Counted from the stretch's first letter, positions 15,269 through 21,978 are shown. The stretch is 43,609 nt of DNA from Bradyrhizobium sp. NAS80.1 (GCF_001908205.1 NZ_LGHL01000063.1:1-43609), one strand, 5' to 3'. Notes: generated by a model from the letters alone, not told the origin. Made by a program: numbers and translations.

Positions 15269-15299
15269 GGCCGCCTCAGTTGGCGGCCTCTTCCGTTTT
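15268..15299 (+). terminator. Intrinsic terminator after the 15.0 kb gene
   Basis: An 8-bp stem AGGCCGCC / GGCGGCCT (15268-15275, 15282-15289) with a 6-base loop, followed by CTTCCGTTTT. It starts at the stop codon of the preceding gene. Confidence 0.75.
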
Positions 15300-15398
15300 G
15301 ACATCCCAACCTCGATGAACTCTTCCGGGTGCGTTATGGCTTCCTGGACAAGTATCCTATTTCCCCTCTGCGGGTGTCCCGTTACGCGACACAAAACT

Positions 15399-15415
15399 TT
15401 GGCACAACTTGTGCA
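15399..15415 (+). promoter_or_regulatory. Candidate sigma-54 (-24/-12) promoter
   Basis: TTGGCAC-N5-GTGCA matches the RpoN consensus TTGGCAC-N5-TTGCA with one mismatch, and the invariant GG and GC are exactly 10 bases apart. The core is also a palindrome (GCACAA-C-TTGTGC), so a repressor site is an alternative. The predicted start near 15427 leads directly into a terminator-ended segment of about 80 bases. Confidence 0.55.
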
Positions 15416-15426
15416 AGATAATCCTC

Positions 15427-15505
15427 ACCGGGGTTTTGCGTCACACCCTCCCGGGGCTGGAAAGCCGCCGCCCGCGATGCATTTAAGCGGGCGGCGTTTT
15501 TGCTT
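15427..15505 (+). ncRNA. Candidate sigma-54-dependent small RNA
   Basis: From the predicted start to the T-run is about 79 bases with no plausible reading frame. It contains a short GC hairpin region (CCGGGG and CTCCCGGGG) and ends in the strong terminator at 15466-15505. A promoter, a short non-coding body and a terminator in a gene-free area make a small RNA likely, but it matches no family I know. Confidence 0.45.
15466..15505 (+). terminator. Strong intrinsic terminator
   Basis: A perfect 10-bp stem CGCCGCCCGC / GCGGGCGGCG (15466-15475, 15487-15496) with an 11-base loop is followed by TTTTTGCTT. There is no gene between it and the previous terminator at 15299, so it must end a separate short transcript or act on readthrough. 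Confidence 0.85.
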
Positions 15506-15538
15506 CGGTGCCTAAGGGGCGGCCCGCGCATCAGGACA

Positions 15539-15588
15539 GGAAAGGCCCCAGCGTCGCTTGCATACGCCGGGGCCCCTATTCCCGTTCC
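15539..15588 (+). repeat. 50-bp repeat, copy 1
   Basis: This 50-base unit, with AAAGGCCCCAGCG and CGCCGGGGCCCC forming a hairpin, recurs inverted at 16200-16249 with about 45 of 50 positions identical. The two copies face each other about 610 bases apart. Confidence 0.8.
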
Positions 15589-16199
15589 AAGCCGATCCAC
15601 GCGCAGTAATACCTGCCACCAGAGGTCCGACAATACATTGCTGGACTTTGCAAGGGACCAGCCAGCGCGCAGCATGATTTCGCGACCTACAATCCGCAGG
15701 AGCGATGCTGGCGCATCAATATCGAGTATCTGCACTGCGAAGGGCTTGCCCGCGATTTTCGCCAAGGCCGTAAGTGCCTTGATGTCGACTTCGTAGAAGT
15801 CGGATCGCACTACCGTTTGGCTCGCAAGAGCTTCGCAGATTGCGGGTTCTAACAGTGTCCCAAGTCGAATCCGAGAGTGCGCACCGGGTTCGACAACTTG
15901 GCATCCGAGATCGTCAAGCGGATCTAGAGTGTCCTAAATCCTCCCTGCGCATGCTGTATGTAATCGAAAGGGGGCCACCTCGCGGCGGCCCCCTTGCCGG
16001 TTGCAATCTTGTTCGGGATGAAATGCCAGCCCCGGCAACAGACACGTTAGATGCAACAAGAGACCGGAGCGATTCCGGATAACTACTGTGCGTAACGCTG
16101 TCCTAATTTCAAATTGCAAGTGTCCTGATCAGGAGCTTGCTACTTTTTCTCAAAATCGTAAGCTGACGAGCCGGTCCTATACCGTGCGCGGACTGGCGG
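15589..16199. other. Gene-poor stretch between inverted repeats
   Basis: No convincing gene. A minus-strand frame (15810 down to 15382) has protein-like stretches but no proper start and runs through the terminator and repeat, so it may be a decayed remnant. A plus-strand frame ends with a plausible C-terminus (R-T-G-F-D-N-L-A-S-E-I-V-K-R-I, stop at 15925). TGTCC motifs occur at 15856, 15930, 16099 and 16121. A 9-bp hairpin lies at 15968-15995. Confidence 0.5.
15968..15995. other. GC hairpin without T-run
   Basis: AAGGGGGCC / GGCCCCCTT (15968-15976, 15987-15995) is a perfect 9-bp stem with a 10-base loop. No gene or T-run is attached on the plus strand, so its role is unknown. Confidence 0.55.
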
Positions 16200-16249
16200 G
16201 GAATGGGAATAGAGCCCCGGCGCATTGCAAGCGACGCTGGGGCCTTTCC
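16200..16249 (-). repeat. 50-bp repeat, copy 2 (inverted)
   Basis: Reverse-complement partner of 15539-15588. It retains the AGCGACGCTGGGGCCTTTCC end exactly, with small differences near the middle (one substitution and offsetting indels). Confidence 0.8.
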
Positions 16250-16295
16250 CATGTGCCCGCAGAGGAGAATGAGGGCAGTGCTCAGATGTGAGGAC

Positions 16296-16350
16296 TGTCC
16301 AGATTTGACCCCACTGCCCTGAGCTCGTTTTGCGCTATCCCAATTTGAAT
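16296..16350. repeat. TGTCC-motif repeat block, right copy
   Basis: Contains CTGTCCAGATTTGACCCCA and, 40 bases later, TATCCCAATTTGAATTG, mirroring the left block at 14866-14920 in the same orientation about 1430 bases away. Confidence 0.55.
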
Positions 16351-16612
16351 TGAGCGCTGGATTGTTGCTTGAAGACTGATCTCAGCTTGCAGACGGCACC
16401 GCCACGAAGCGCAACAAGGCTGGTGCGACGACCACGAAGAAACCCAGGCTGCACGACTGCTGCCATAGCCGGGCCTCCCAGATGTCGGGCAAACCGTGCC
16501 ACCAGGGCGGCCTCTCTAATTTCAAACGCAGTTCGAAAATCCGCATTTTCCATAATCGGAAGTGGCAGAAACTGCATAGGCTTGCGGCCCTAACTTAAGT
16601 TAAGTTTCGGGC

Positions 16613-16702
16613 ATGGCGCATGAGCTTCTTGTACGCGTGGTTGCCATTGCGGCCGGTGTCTTCACCGTCGCCGCCATCTCGGCGCTGATCCTTACCCATT
16701 GA
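16613..16702 (+). CDS. Tiny single-pass membrane peptide (29 aa)
   Basis: ATG 16613 to TGA gives 29 residues, M-A-H-E-L-L-V-R followed by a continuous hydrophobic stretch (VVAIAAGVFTVAAISALIL). It looks like one transmembrane helix with a short N-terminal head. Function is unknown. There is no clear Shine-Dalgarno, so it is offered as a candidate. A similar tiny frame follows 70 bases later. Confidence 0.4.
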   Translation: MAHELLVRVVAIAAGVFTVAAISALILTH

Positions 16703-16772
16703 TCTATCTCAAATCGCACGCGCCGTTCGGACCCAGTCTGCGAAGGGGCAGGAAACCCGAGCGGGGGCGCGC

Positions 16773-16853
16773 GTGCGGCCGTGGATGGTGCAATCTCTGG
16801 CGTGGACGCTGGCCTGTATCGGCCTGCTCGCCATTGTCTCGATGCTTCTATAG
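16773..16853 (+). CDS. Tiny single-pass membrane peptide (26 aa)
   Basis: GTG 16773 (or ATG 16785) to TAG gives up to 26 residues with a hydrophobic helix, SLAWTLACIGLLAIVSMLL. The stop is 8 bases from the end of the convergent gene at 16861. It is the second of three tiny membrane peptides in this area. Unknown function, candidate only. Confidence 0.35.
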   Translation: MRPWMVQSLAWTLACIGLLAIVSMLL

Positions 16854-16860
16854 AGCTGCC

Positions 16861-17040
16861 TCAATTGGCTTGAGCCGGGCGCTTCGCGTCGCCCAGAATG
16901 AGCAGCGCCAAAGGCGCCAGGGGTCCGACGGCAACGGCGACCCAAAGCCACCTCCTCGACGACCTGTTGCGCTCGCGCGCCATCGCGCGCGCGAGCGGTA
17001 TCGATCCCGTCGTGATGATGACGAGCAGCCAATAGCCCAT
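16861..17040 (-). CDS. Small two-helix membrane protein
   Basis: A 59-residue protein starting MGYWLLVIITTGSIPLARAM, then a basic stretch (RERNRSSRR) and a second hydrophobic segment (WLWVAVAVGPLAPLALLIL). Two transmembrane helices with a positive cytoplasmic loop are predicted. Three upstream ATGs exist, but ATG 17040 has GGAG at the right distance. I do not recognise the family. Confidence 0.6.
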   Translation of the reverse strand: MGYWLLVIITTGSIPLARAMARERNRSSRRWLWVAVAVGPLAPLALLILGDAKRPAQAN

Positions 17041-17365
17041 GGCCATCTCCGATGTGGCACAGCACGATAGCATGCGAGCAGCTCATGCTGCTGCCCTCCG
17101 CAAAATGTGAGGCCGCACCGTCCTTCACTACGTGCGCCGGAGCGCAGCCCCCAAATTACGCGCGGACGAAGCCGCATCAGTGGCGCCCCTTTTTCGCTGC
17201 GTGCATTTGCAGCTCACCAAGTTCCCCTCCTCATCCACCGAAGCTGACGCGCAACAAAGACGCGCAAGCGGAGCGCCGCCATAATTCCGCAATCCTGCGG
17301 CACCGAACCTTTCTGCGGTGTCCGGCATTACTTGGGATCGACACTGCTACAACGGGGCTTCTTTC
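17041..17365. other. Intergenic, no gene seen
   Basis: About 325 bases. Open frames here are short, arginine- and serine-rich and lack start signals. No hairpin with a T-run and no clear promoter was found. Confidence 0.5.
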
Positions 17366-17527
17366 ATGACGGAAAACACGCATCCCGATAGGCGTAATCT
17401 CCTGCTGGAGGCGGCGCAGGAGGAGATGGTGAAGTTCGAGCGGAAGGAAAACGAGTTCCGGAAGAAAGACCGCGAGGAGCGCGCCGCCGAACTCCATCTT
17501 CCCCTGAACGCGCTCAAGGTGCATTAG
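17366..17527 (+). CDS. Small charged coiled-coil-like protein
   Basis: A 53-residue protein beginning MTENTHPDRRNLLLEAAQEE, then a strongly charged helix (KFERKENEFRKKDREERAAE). The heptad-like spacing suggests an amphipathic helix or coiled coil. No Cys and no signal sequence. Alternative starts extend it to 17318. Function unknown. Confidence 0.5.
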   Translation: MTENTHPDRRNLLLEAAQEEMVKFERKENEFRKKDREERAAELHLPLNALKVH

Positions 17528-17837
17528 GCGCAGCGACAGCTTCCGCGGCTCGCTAGACCAGGCGGAGCCGCACCGGCCCCACCTCCGTCGGGCCCTCCTT
17601 CAAGGATTCTCGCGAGCTCCTCACGGTATCATAATACTGAATCGGCGGTGCTGGTCGCCGGCCGCGAGTGCGAAACCGGCCGAGGTCCTACTTTGCATGG
17701 GGTTGTTTTTCGATTTTTCGTCGAAAGGACGTGGCGGCGACCGGCCGGGCGCCTCGTGCAAGCCTGGCTCAGGCCCCCGCTCAGGATCTCATCGTCGATC
17801 GTCGGCGGCAGTCGCTGCGGGGCAATCGTTGTCTGCC
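17528..17837. other. Intergenic, no gene seen
   Basis: About 310 bases between a small plus-strand gene and a tiny minus-strand frame. Overlapping open frames are low-complexity, Arg/Ser/Pro-rich shadows. No repeat or terminator was recognised. Confidence 0.5.
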
Positions 17838-17927
17838 CTACAGCAGCGCCAGCAGGATGATGCCGATCACCAGCACCACGAAGCCAGCCACCGTCGCGGC
17901 GGCGAATGACCGCTCTACGTTGTCCAT
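17838..17927 (-). CDS. Tiny single-pass membrane peptide (29 aa)
   Basis: ATG 17927 to TAG 17838 gives 29 residues: M-D-N-V-E-R-S-F-A-A-A-T, then the hydrophobic helix VAGFVVLVIGIILLALL. A GGGTGG about 5 bases upstream is a weak ribosome site. The polar-head plus one-helix layout resembles the frames at 16613 and 16773. Function unknown. Confidence 0.45.
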   Translation of the reverse strand: MDNVERSFAAATVAGFVVLVIGIILLALL

Positions 17928-18089
17928 GATGCCACCCCGTTGCCGGCGCGCCACGTTTCCCCCATGGCTGCACCGAACGGATGAAATCTCGCCTGCCGGT
18001 GTGTCCTCAGTTGTGCGATCGGATGTCGAAATTGGGACAGGTGCGGGGCCAGTGTGCGGCCCCTCGGAGAGCTGAAACCGCAGCTGCCG

Positions 18090-18200
18090 TCAGACGCCCG
18101 TAAGCCGACTCTCCCAACGTCGCTGTGCCCGGTGAACCAGCACCGGGCCTCCATACCCAGTTGAGAACCCCTCTCTGCCCCGAGCGGGGTTTTCTGTTTG
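18090..18200 (+). ncRNA. Candidate small RNA, first of a tandem pair
   Basis: The segment holds a perfect 8-bp hairpin (GCCCGGTG / CACCGGGC, 18127-18148), a pyrimidine-rich single-stranded part (CTCCATACCC...CCCCTCTCT), and a terminator CCCC-GAGC-GGGG then TTTTCTGTTT (18178-18196). No reading frame fits. The block order GTAAGC, GCCTCCA, ACCCC, CGGGGTTTT recurs in the next segment. Boundaries and promoter are not clear. Confidence 0.35.
18178..18196 (+). terminator. Intrinsic terminator
   Basis: CCCC-GAGC-GGGG stem-loop followed by TTTTCTGTTT. No coding gene on this strand ends nearby, which supports a non-coding transcript. Confidence 0.6.
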
Positions 18201-18235
18201 TGGGCGCGGACGGACCCGTCCGATTCCTGGATTTG

Positions 18236-18350
18236 TCAGGCTGCCGTAAGCTGAGCCGTCTAGGGTTGCTTGGCTATGGTGTTGCAGCCCAGCACCTCAG
18301 CCTCCAATAACCTTCCACCCCGTCTGGCTCTGTCCAGGCGGGGTTTTTTC
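18236..18350 (+). ncRNA. Candidate small RNA, second of a tandem pair
   Basis: Begins around CAGGCTGCCGTAAGC, contains GCCTCCAATAACC and CCACCCCGTCT, and ends in the strong terminator at 18318-18350. It shares block order with the segment ending at 18196. No plausible coding frame beyond about 12 codons. The promoter is not identified. Confidence 0.35.
18318..18350 (+). terminator. Strong intrinsic terminator
   Basis: CCCCG-T-CTGG / CCAG-G-CGGGG stem (18318-18327, 18334-18343), a 6-base loop, then six T. It stands just past the end of the convergent minus-strand DUF2798 gene, but on the plus strand only non-coding sequence precedes it. Confidence 0.8.
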
Positions 18351-18366
18351 ATGCCTCCCGGCCTGT

Positions 18367-18606
18367 TCAAGAGCCCCTCTCCTCCTGCGTCAGCCGCAGC
18401 GAGAAGGCGCGAATCGCGGGCGCCGCGAGCAGCACGATCGGCAGCATCGCGGCCCATGCGATCAGCCACGACACCATCCAGTGCTCGAGAAAAACCATCG
18501 CGCTGCCTGCGGGAAAGCTGGCGATCCCCGCCGCGATCAGCGAGGTCAGTCCGGACTGGATGATGCCGAAGACGAAATGACTGTAGCGGCGGGGAATGCC
18601 AAGCAT
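18367..18606 (-). CDS. DUF2798 membrane protein
   Basis: This 79-residue protein begins MLGIPRRYSHFVFGIIQSGL and has a second hydrophobic segment (WMVSWLIAWAAMLPIVLLAA). This two-helix pattern, with R-R-Y in front and S-W-x-x-A-W between, is characteristic of DUF2798 proteins. Function is unknown. AAGGG precedes the ATG by 6 bases. Confidence 0.85.
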   Translation of the reverse strand: MLGIPRRYSHFVFGIIQSGLTSLIAAGIASFPAGSAMVFLEHWMVSWLIAWAAMLPIVLLAAPAIRAFSLRLTQEERGS

Positions 18607-18713
18607 GACGCGCCCTTGTTACTTGCCGTCGTCACGCCAAGCAAGCACGTGCCGTCGCTCGCATGAAGACAAGCTGTGACACCATCCCGCTCGATCTGCA
18701 TCGCCGGCGCGAA

Positions 18714-18965
18714 TCAGTGGCGCGAGTGGTGCAGCGGCTCGCGCCGCCTCGCCTCGGCGCGATCGGACGGGCATGACAGTCCCTCGAAGCGCCAGAAGGT
18801 GACGACGCTGGTCTCGCCGCACTGCTCGCAGACGAGCTTCTCATCACCGAGCATGAAGCGCGCATGCCTGAACGTCAGGGAAGACGCGGGGTGCTGGCAA
18901 CGCGGACAAGCGAGCGAGAAATTCCGCGCGCTCCAGCGCAACACAAGATCTCTTAGAAAGTTCAC
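18714..18965 (-). CDS. Small zinc-ribbon-like protein
   Basis: An 83-residue protein from GTG 18965: MNFLRDLVLRWSARNFSLAC, then two CxxC knuckles (CPRC and CEQC) 26 residues apart, as in a zinc ribbon. The basic C-terminus is rich in Arg and His. The GTG start overlaps the TGA of a short upstream frame, which hints at translational coupling. I cannot assign a family. Confidence 0.65.
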   Translation of the reverse strand: MNFLRDLVLRWSARNFSLACPRCQHPASSLTFRHARFMLGDEKLVCEQCGETSVVTFWRFEGLSCPSDRAEARRREPLHHSRH

Positions 18966-19358
18966 GCCTTCCTCTTCGCCGGCGTCGCGCTCGAGGCCCC
19001 CTCCTGCGCCAGCAGAGCATCAACAGAGCATAGATGGGCAGCACGCAAAAGTGGAAAAGATTAGAACATGCGCTTCGAATGTCCGGCGGCGCTGTTGCGG
19101 ATCCACGATGCGCGCTGGAACCGCACTGCGCGTGATTCTCCGCCCCCTGAACAAGGTTCCTCAACCGCACCGCGCGATGTTCTCGCGCCGCTTCGAGGGC
19201 GGTGTCTTTCGGATTCCGATTTCGTTTATTTCGGCGTACGCGCGCTTTCGGGATTTCCGCGAACTGTCCAAGGCTGACCGAAAGATTTTACTTGTCCCCG
19301 GAATACTAAAACGCCCAACATGTTCGCAGTCAGGGAAGGTGAATCGTGGGAGGCGACC
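18966..19358. other. Intergenic, possible short upstream peptide
   Basis: Contains no clear gene. On the minus strand a short frame from a TTG near 19050 ends at a TGA that overlaps the GTG of the zinc-ribbon gene (GTGA) and reads L-L-A-Q-E-G-A-S-S-A-T-P-A-K-R-K-A at its end. It has no Shine-Dalgarno and an unusual start, so it is only suggestive. Confidence 0.35.
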
Positions 19359-19544
19359 ATGAATCACAGGGGCGTAGAGTTCACCGTTGCCGAGACGGCG
19401 ATTCCGGGAATCTGGCAGTGGCAGTTCCGCATCGGTGAGCAGGTCAAGACGGGCAAGACCGAGACGAAGATCGACCTGCTGGCGATCCGGCGCGTGCAGC
19501 TGCGCATCGATCGTGAGCTGAAAGCCATCGGGCAAGCGGACTGA
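19359..19544 (+). CDS. Small conserved hypothetical protein
   Basis: A 61-residue protein starting MNHRGVEFTVAETAIPGIWQ followed by WQFRIGEQVKTGKTET and a helical C-terminus (RRVQLRIDRELKAIG). It resembles short Bradyrhizobium proteins of the M-N-Y-R-G-V-E-F-T-V type that I recall as common and uncharacterised. GGGAGG lies 6 bases before the ATG. No signal or membrane segment. Confidence 0.75.
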   Translation: MNHRGVEFTVAETAIPGIWQWQFRIGEQVKTGKTETKIDLLAIRRVQLRIDRELKAIGQAD

Positions 19545-19595
19545 GATCGGCGGCGTCACGGCGCCCATTGTACGCAGCCCTGGCGAAGCTCAGCC

Positions 19596-19850
19596 CTAGT
19601 CCGCGCTGGGCAGGCGCCGCATGGTAAATTCGATGTCGCCGCCGGGCAGTTCGCGCCAAGTCTCGACCGCGCTCATATAGCCGGCCTTGGGATAGCGGGC
19701 GAAGAAGGCCTGAGCCCTCGCCCGCGCCGCCAGGCGCGGCAAAGTGAAGGTCTCGCGCAGATAGCCGTCGCCGCGGCTTTCGCCCGGCTTGCCGCCCATC
19801 TTGCGCCGGCGCGCCATCCGCTCGGCGAGATCCCGCGGACGATCGGCCAT
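19596..19850 (-). CDS. Small hypothetical protein
   Basis: An 84-residue basic protein starting MADRPRDLAERMARRRKMGG and ending in F-T-M-R-R-L-P-S-A-D. The central RETFTLPRLAARARAQAFF and FARYPKAGYMSAVETWRELP give a plausible globular domain. GAGGAGG lies 7 bases upstream. I do not recognise a named family. Confidence 0.7.
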   Translation of the reverse strand: MADRPRDLAERMARRRKMGGKPGESRGDGYLRETFTLPRLAARARAQAFFARYPKAGYMSAVETWRELPGGDIEFTMRRLPSAD

Positions 19851-19955
19851 CTCTTGCCTCCTCTACGCAACTCGCGTTTGAGGATATAGGAAGCGGACCG
19901 GGCAAAGAGGAGTCCTGGCCGGAGGCACATCGCCACGCCCGACCGGGCGACACGA

Positions 19956-20246
19956 TCAGTTGGCGGTCGTGCCGGCCTTCTTCTTCGTCGCGCTGGTTGC
20001 GGCCGACGCCTTCGGCGCAGCCTGCTTCGGCGGATCTGAGCGCATGCCGCCCCAGGGATCGTTGGACGCCTTGGAGTCCGGAATCTTCTTCAGCGTTTCC
20101 TTGTAGGCCTTGTCACGCTCGGCATCTGCGGCCCTTTCTTCCGGGGTCTTGCTCGGACCTTCCTGCAGCAGATTGATATTGGGCATTTGCGCATAGGCCG
20201 GTCCCGCCAGCACGGTCAGCACCGCCGCCATACGGAAAAGCTTCAT
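19956..20246 (-). CDS. Small secreted protein with DKAYKxxLxxIP and DPW motifs
   Basis: A 96-residue protein with an N-terminal signal peptide (MKLFRMAAVLTVLAGPAYAQ, cleavage after AYA). The mature part contains DKAYKETLKKIPDSK and DPWGGMR, then a lysine/alanine-rich tail. The same two motifs occur in the secreted protein at 24024-24257. ATG 20246 has AAGGAG 6 bases upstream; ATG 20249 is also in frame. Probably periplasmic, function unknown. Confidence 0.75.
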   Translation of the reverse strand: MKLFRMAAVLTVLAGPAYAQMPNINLLQEGPSKTPEERAADAERDKAYKETLKKIPDSKASNDPWGGMRSDPPKQAAPKASAATSATKKKAGTTAN

Positions 20247-20331
20247 CATTCACTCCTTGATCATCCATTAGGGGCAGATCAACCGCGCCTTGTCATCCCT
20301 GTCAACGGCCCGCTCCGGGCCGCATGTCTCG

Positions 20332-20463
20332 CTAGAGCCGGTCCGATCTGCACGATTTCGGTGCGTTCAGCCAGTCGTCCCAGATCGGGCCGCACCGGGT
20401 GCACCCGTTCAGCGCGAGGCCGAGCGCGACCAGCCAAAACATGAGGACATACCGACGCAACAT
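20332..20463 (-). CDS. Small lipoprotein (43 aa)
   Basis: From ATG 20463: MLRRYVLMFWLVALGLALNG followed by Cys, i.e. a signal peptide with lipobox L-N-G-C. The mature part is only about 23 residues, C-T-R-C-G-P-I-W-D-D-W and a CRSDRL end. It is likely anchored to a membrane. Longer upstream starts exist (to 20616) but their extra residues look random. Tiny Cys-containing lipoproteins of this type are common in Bradyrhizobium. Confidence 0.6.
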   Translation of the reverse strand: MLRRYVLMFWLVALGLALNGCTRCGPIWDDWLNAPKSCRSDRL

Positions 20464-20609
20464 CGTCCACCTGCTCCCAAGCGCGGTATCATACCGGGCG
20501 AAGTCAGGCATTTTCAAGCCGACGGGACCTGCGCAAGACCGGGTGACTTTGCCGCGCCGATCCGCGCATATGGCCGAAACATGCGGCAACAAAGGAGGAA
20601 ACGACAGCA

Positions 20610-21074
20610 ATGCCATCGCAGCCAGAAGCCGAGTTCGGCATCACTGAGGCCAGACGCATACTCGGCGAGGTCTTTGCGCCCTGGGTCCAGGATCTCAACC
20701 TCGCGGTCGAGCGCATCGAGCACGCGCAGCCAGCGGATACGCCAGACTGGCAACCCGGCGCGCTGCTCCGCATGCCATTCTCGGAGCGCCTGTGCCGCAA
20801 CGGCGGCGTGGTCTGCGGCCAGGCGCTGATGGCGCTTGCCGACACCGCGATGGTGATCGCGAACCTCGCCGCCAACCGCGGCTATCGTCCGATGACGACG
20901 GTGGACCAGACCACGCATTTCATGCGCGCGGTCTCCTCGTCGGATGTGCTCGCCGACGCGCGCGTGGTGCGGCTTGGACGCACCATGAGCTTTGGCCGCG
21001 TCACGCTGCTCTCCGCCACCGACAACAAACCGGTCGCGATGGTGTCGAGCGCGTTCGCGATGCTGCCGGGCTGA
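20610..21074 (+). CDS. PaaI-family hotdog thioesterase
   Basis: A 154-residue protein with the hotdog motif GGVVCGQALMALADTAM (residues about 65-81) and the following TTVDQTTHFMRAVSSSDVLA strand region. Such enzymes hydrolyse acyl-CoA thioesters. The substrate is not deducible. A strong AGGAGG lies about 13 bases upstream of the ATG. The stop codon lies in a 19-base tandem duplication. Confidence 0.85.
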   Translation: MPSQPEAEFGITEARRILGEVFAPWVQDLNLAVERIEHAQPADTPDWQPGALLRMPFSERLCRNGGVVCGQALMALADTAMVIANLAANRGYRPMTTVDQTTHFMRAVSSSDVLADARVVRLGRTMSFGRVTLLSATDNKPVAMVSSAFAMLPG

Positions 21075-21107
21075 GCATCATCCGAAAAGCTGAGCATCAT
21101 CCGAAAA
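21070..21107 (+). repeat. Perfect 19-bp tandem duplication
   Basis: GCTGAGCATCATCCGAAAA occurs twice without a gap (21070-21088 and 21089-21107). The first copy includes the TGA stop of the thioesterase gene. A GAGAGCC / GGCTCTC hairpin (about 21110-21147) follows, without a T-run. Confidence 0.9.
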
Positions 21108-21216
21108 GAAGAGAGCCGCGTGAGCGCAACGCGCACCGAGGCTCTCGATGACGATCACGGCGAGGCAAGAGGCCAAAGCGCGATGCCATCACGCTTGCCT
21201 CGCCTCACCTCGGAAG

Positions 21217-21509
21217 TTACCTGCCGAGCACTTCGTCAGCTGCGGTGACGATGCTGACATTCGGATTCTTTCCGCAATAGGCACCGAACTTCTTGGCGTT
21301 CTCGATGAACACGTCGGTGTCGATGATCGCGTTGTCCTCGTCGCCGTTGTACCAGCCGTCCATCCAGGTCAGCACGACCTGGATGTTGTCTTCGCCGCTT
21401 CGAGGAACTGCTTGCAGCTCATGGTCGAGAGGTCCCACTTGACGGCGTGGGCGGGCATGGACGACAGCGAGAGCACTGCAGCGAACAGAAGCGAAATCGT
21501 GGTCTTCAT
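21217..21509 (-). pseudogene. Frameshifted HdeA/HdeB-like periplasmic protein
   Basis: The 5' frame from ATG 21509 gives a signal peptide (MKTTISLLFAAVLSLSSMPA ending in AHA) and VKWDLSTMSCKQFLEA. The downstream frame continues with EDNIQVVLTWMDGWYNG, VFIENAKKFGAYC and KNPNVSIVTAADEVLGR. Together they form an HdeA/HdeB-like acid-stress chaperone with its two Cys and the WMDGYYN-type core. One base is missing near 21395-21405 on the coding strand (GCGGCGAA, where GCGGGCGAA would keep the frame). True pseudogene or sequencing indel. Confidence 0.8.
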
Positions 21510-21691
21510 CAATATCTCCATCGGCGCGTAACGCAATAAAGGAAAGGCTTGTGGGGAAACTCGGCGGAGTGACTCACCGCTCCAACGTCGTAAACGAAGT
21601 CTGAAGCGCTGTGCAAGTGACGACAGTATTGAGTTTAGTTCAACGTAATTTCTATGCACTACTTTACAATCGTCATTATGGATCAACGTGG

Positions 21692-21934
21692 ATGATCGAA
21701 AAGCGCACCGCGCAGCGTCACCGTGTTTTCAAGGGTGGAACGATCACCTTTGAAGACTGCGGCATTGCGTGCACGGTACGAAACATGTCGGCAAGCGGCG
21801 CCGCGATCGACCTCGAAAACCCGGTCACGTTACCGAAATCGTTCACGCTCTCGATCGCGCGCGACAATTTCGTGCGGAACTGTCGCACGGTCTGGCGCAA
21901 TGACAAGCGCGTCGGCCTCGCTTTCGTGCAATAG
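21692..21934 (+). CDS. PilZ domain protein
   Basis: An 80-residue single-domain protein: MIEKRTAQRHRVFKGGTITF with the R-x3-R c-di-GMP motif (RTAQR), then NMSASGAAIDL matching the (D/N)xSxxG motif. Such proteins bind cyclic di-GMP and pass it on to targets that are not visible here. The frame is open upstream to 21611, but ATG 21692 fits the domain start. No membrane segment. Confidence 0.88.
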   Translation: MIEKRTAQRHRVFKGGTITFEDCGIACTVRNMSASGAAIDLENPVTLPKSFTLSIARDNFVRNCRTVWRNDKRVGLAFVQ

Positions 21935-21978
21935 CGCGCACGATGTGAACGACTGTTCGCATCGCATGCACAACACGT

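Noticed and set aside
15382..15810. Minus-strand frame of 142 codons in the 15.4-15.8 kb region
   Set aside because: Contains protein-like stretches but only a GTG without ribosome site, no family match, and it runs through a terminator hairpin and a repeat. Possibly a decayed remnant.
16335..16577. Minus-strand frame of 80 codons
   Set aside because: No Shine-Dalgarno seen, no recognisable domain, overlaps the TGTCC repeat block. Not enough support.
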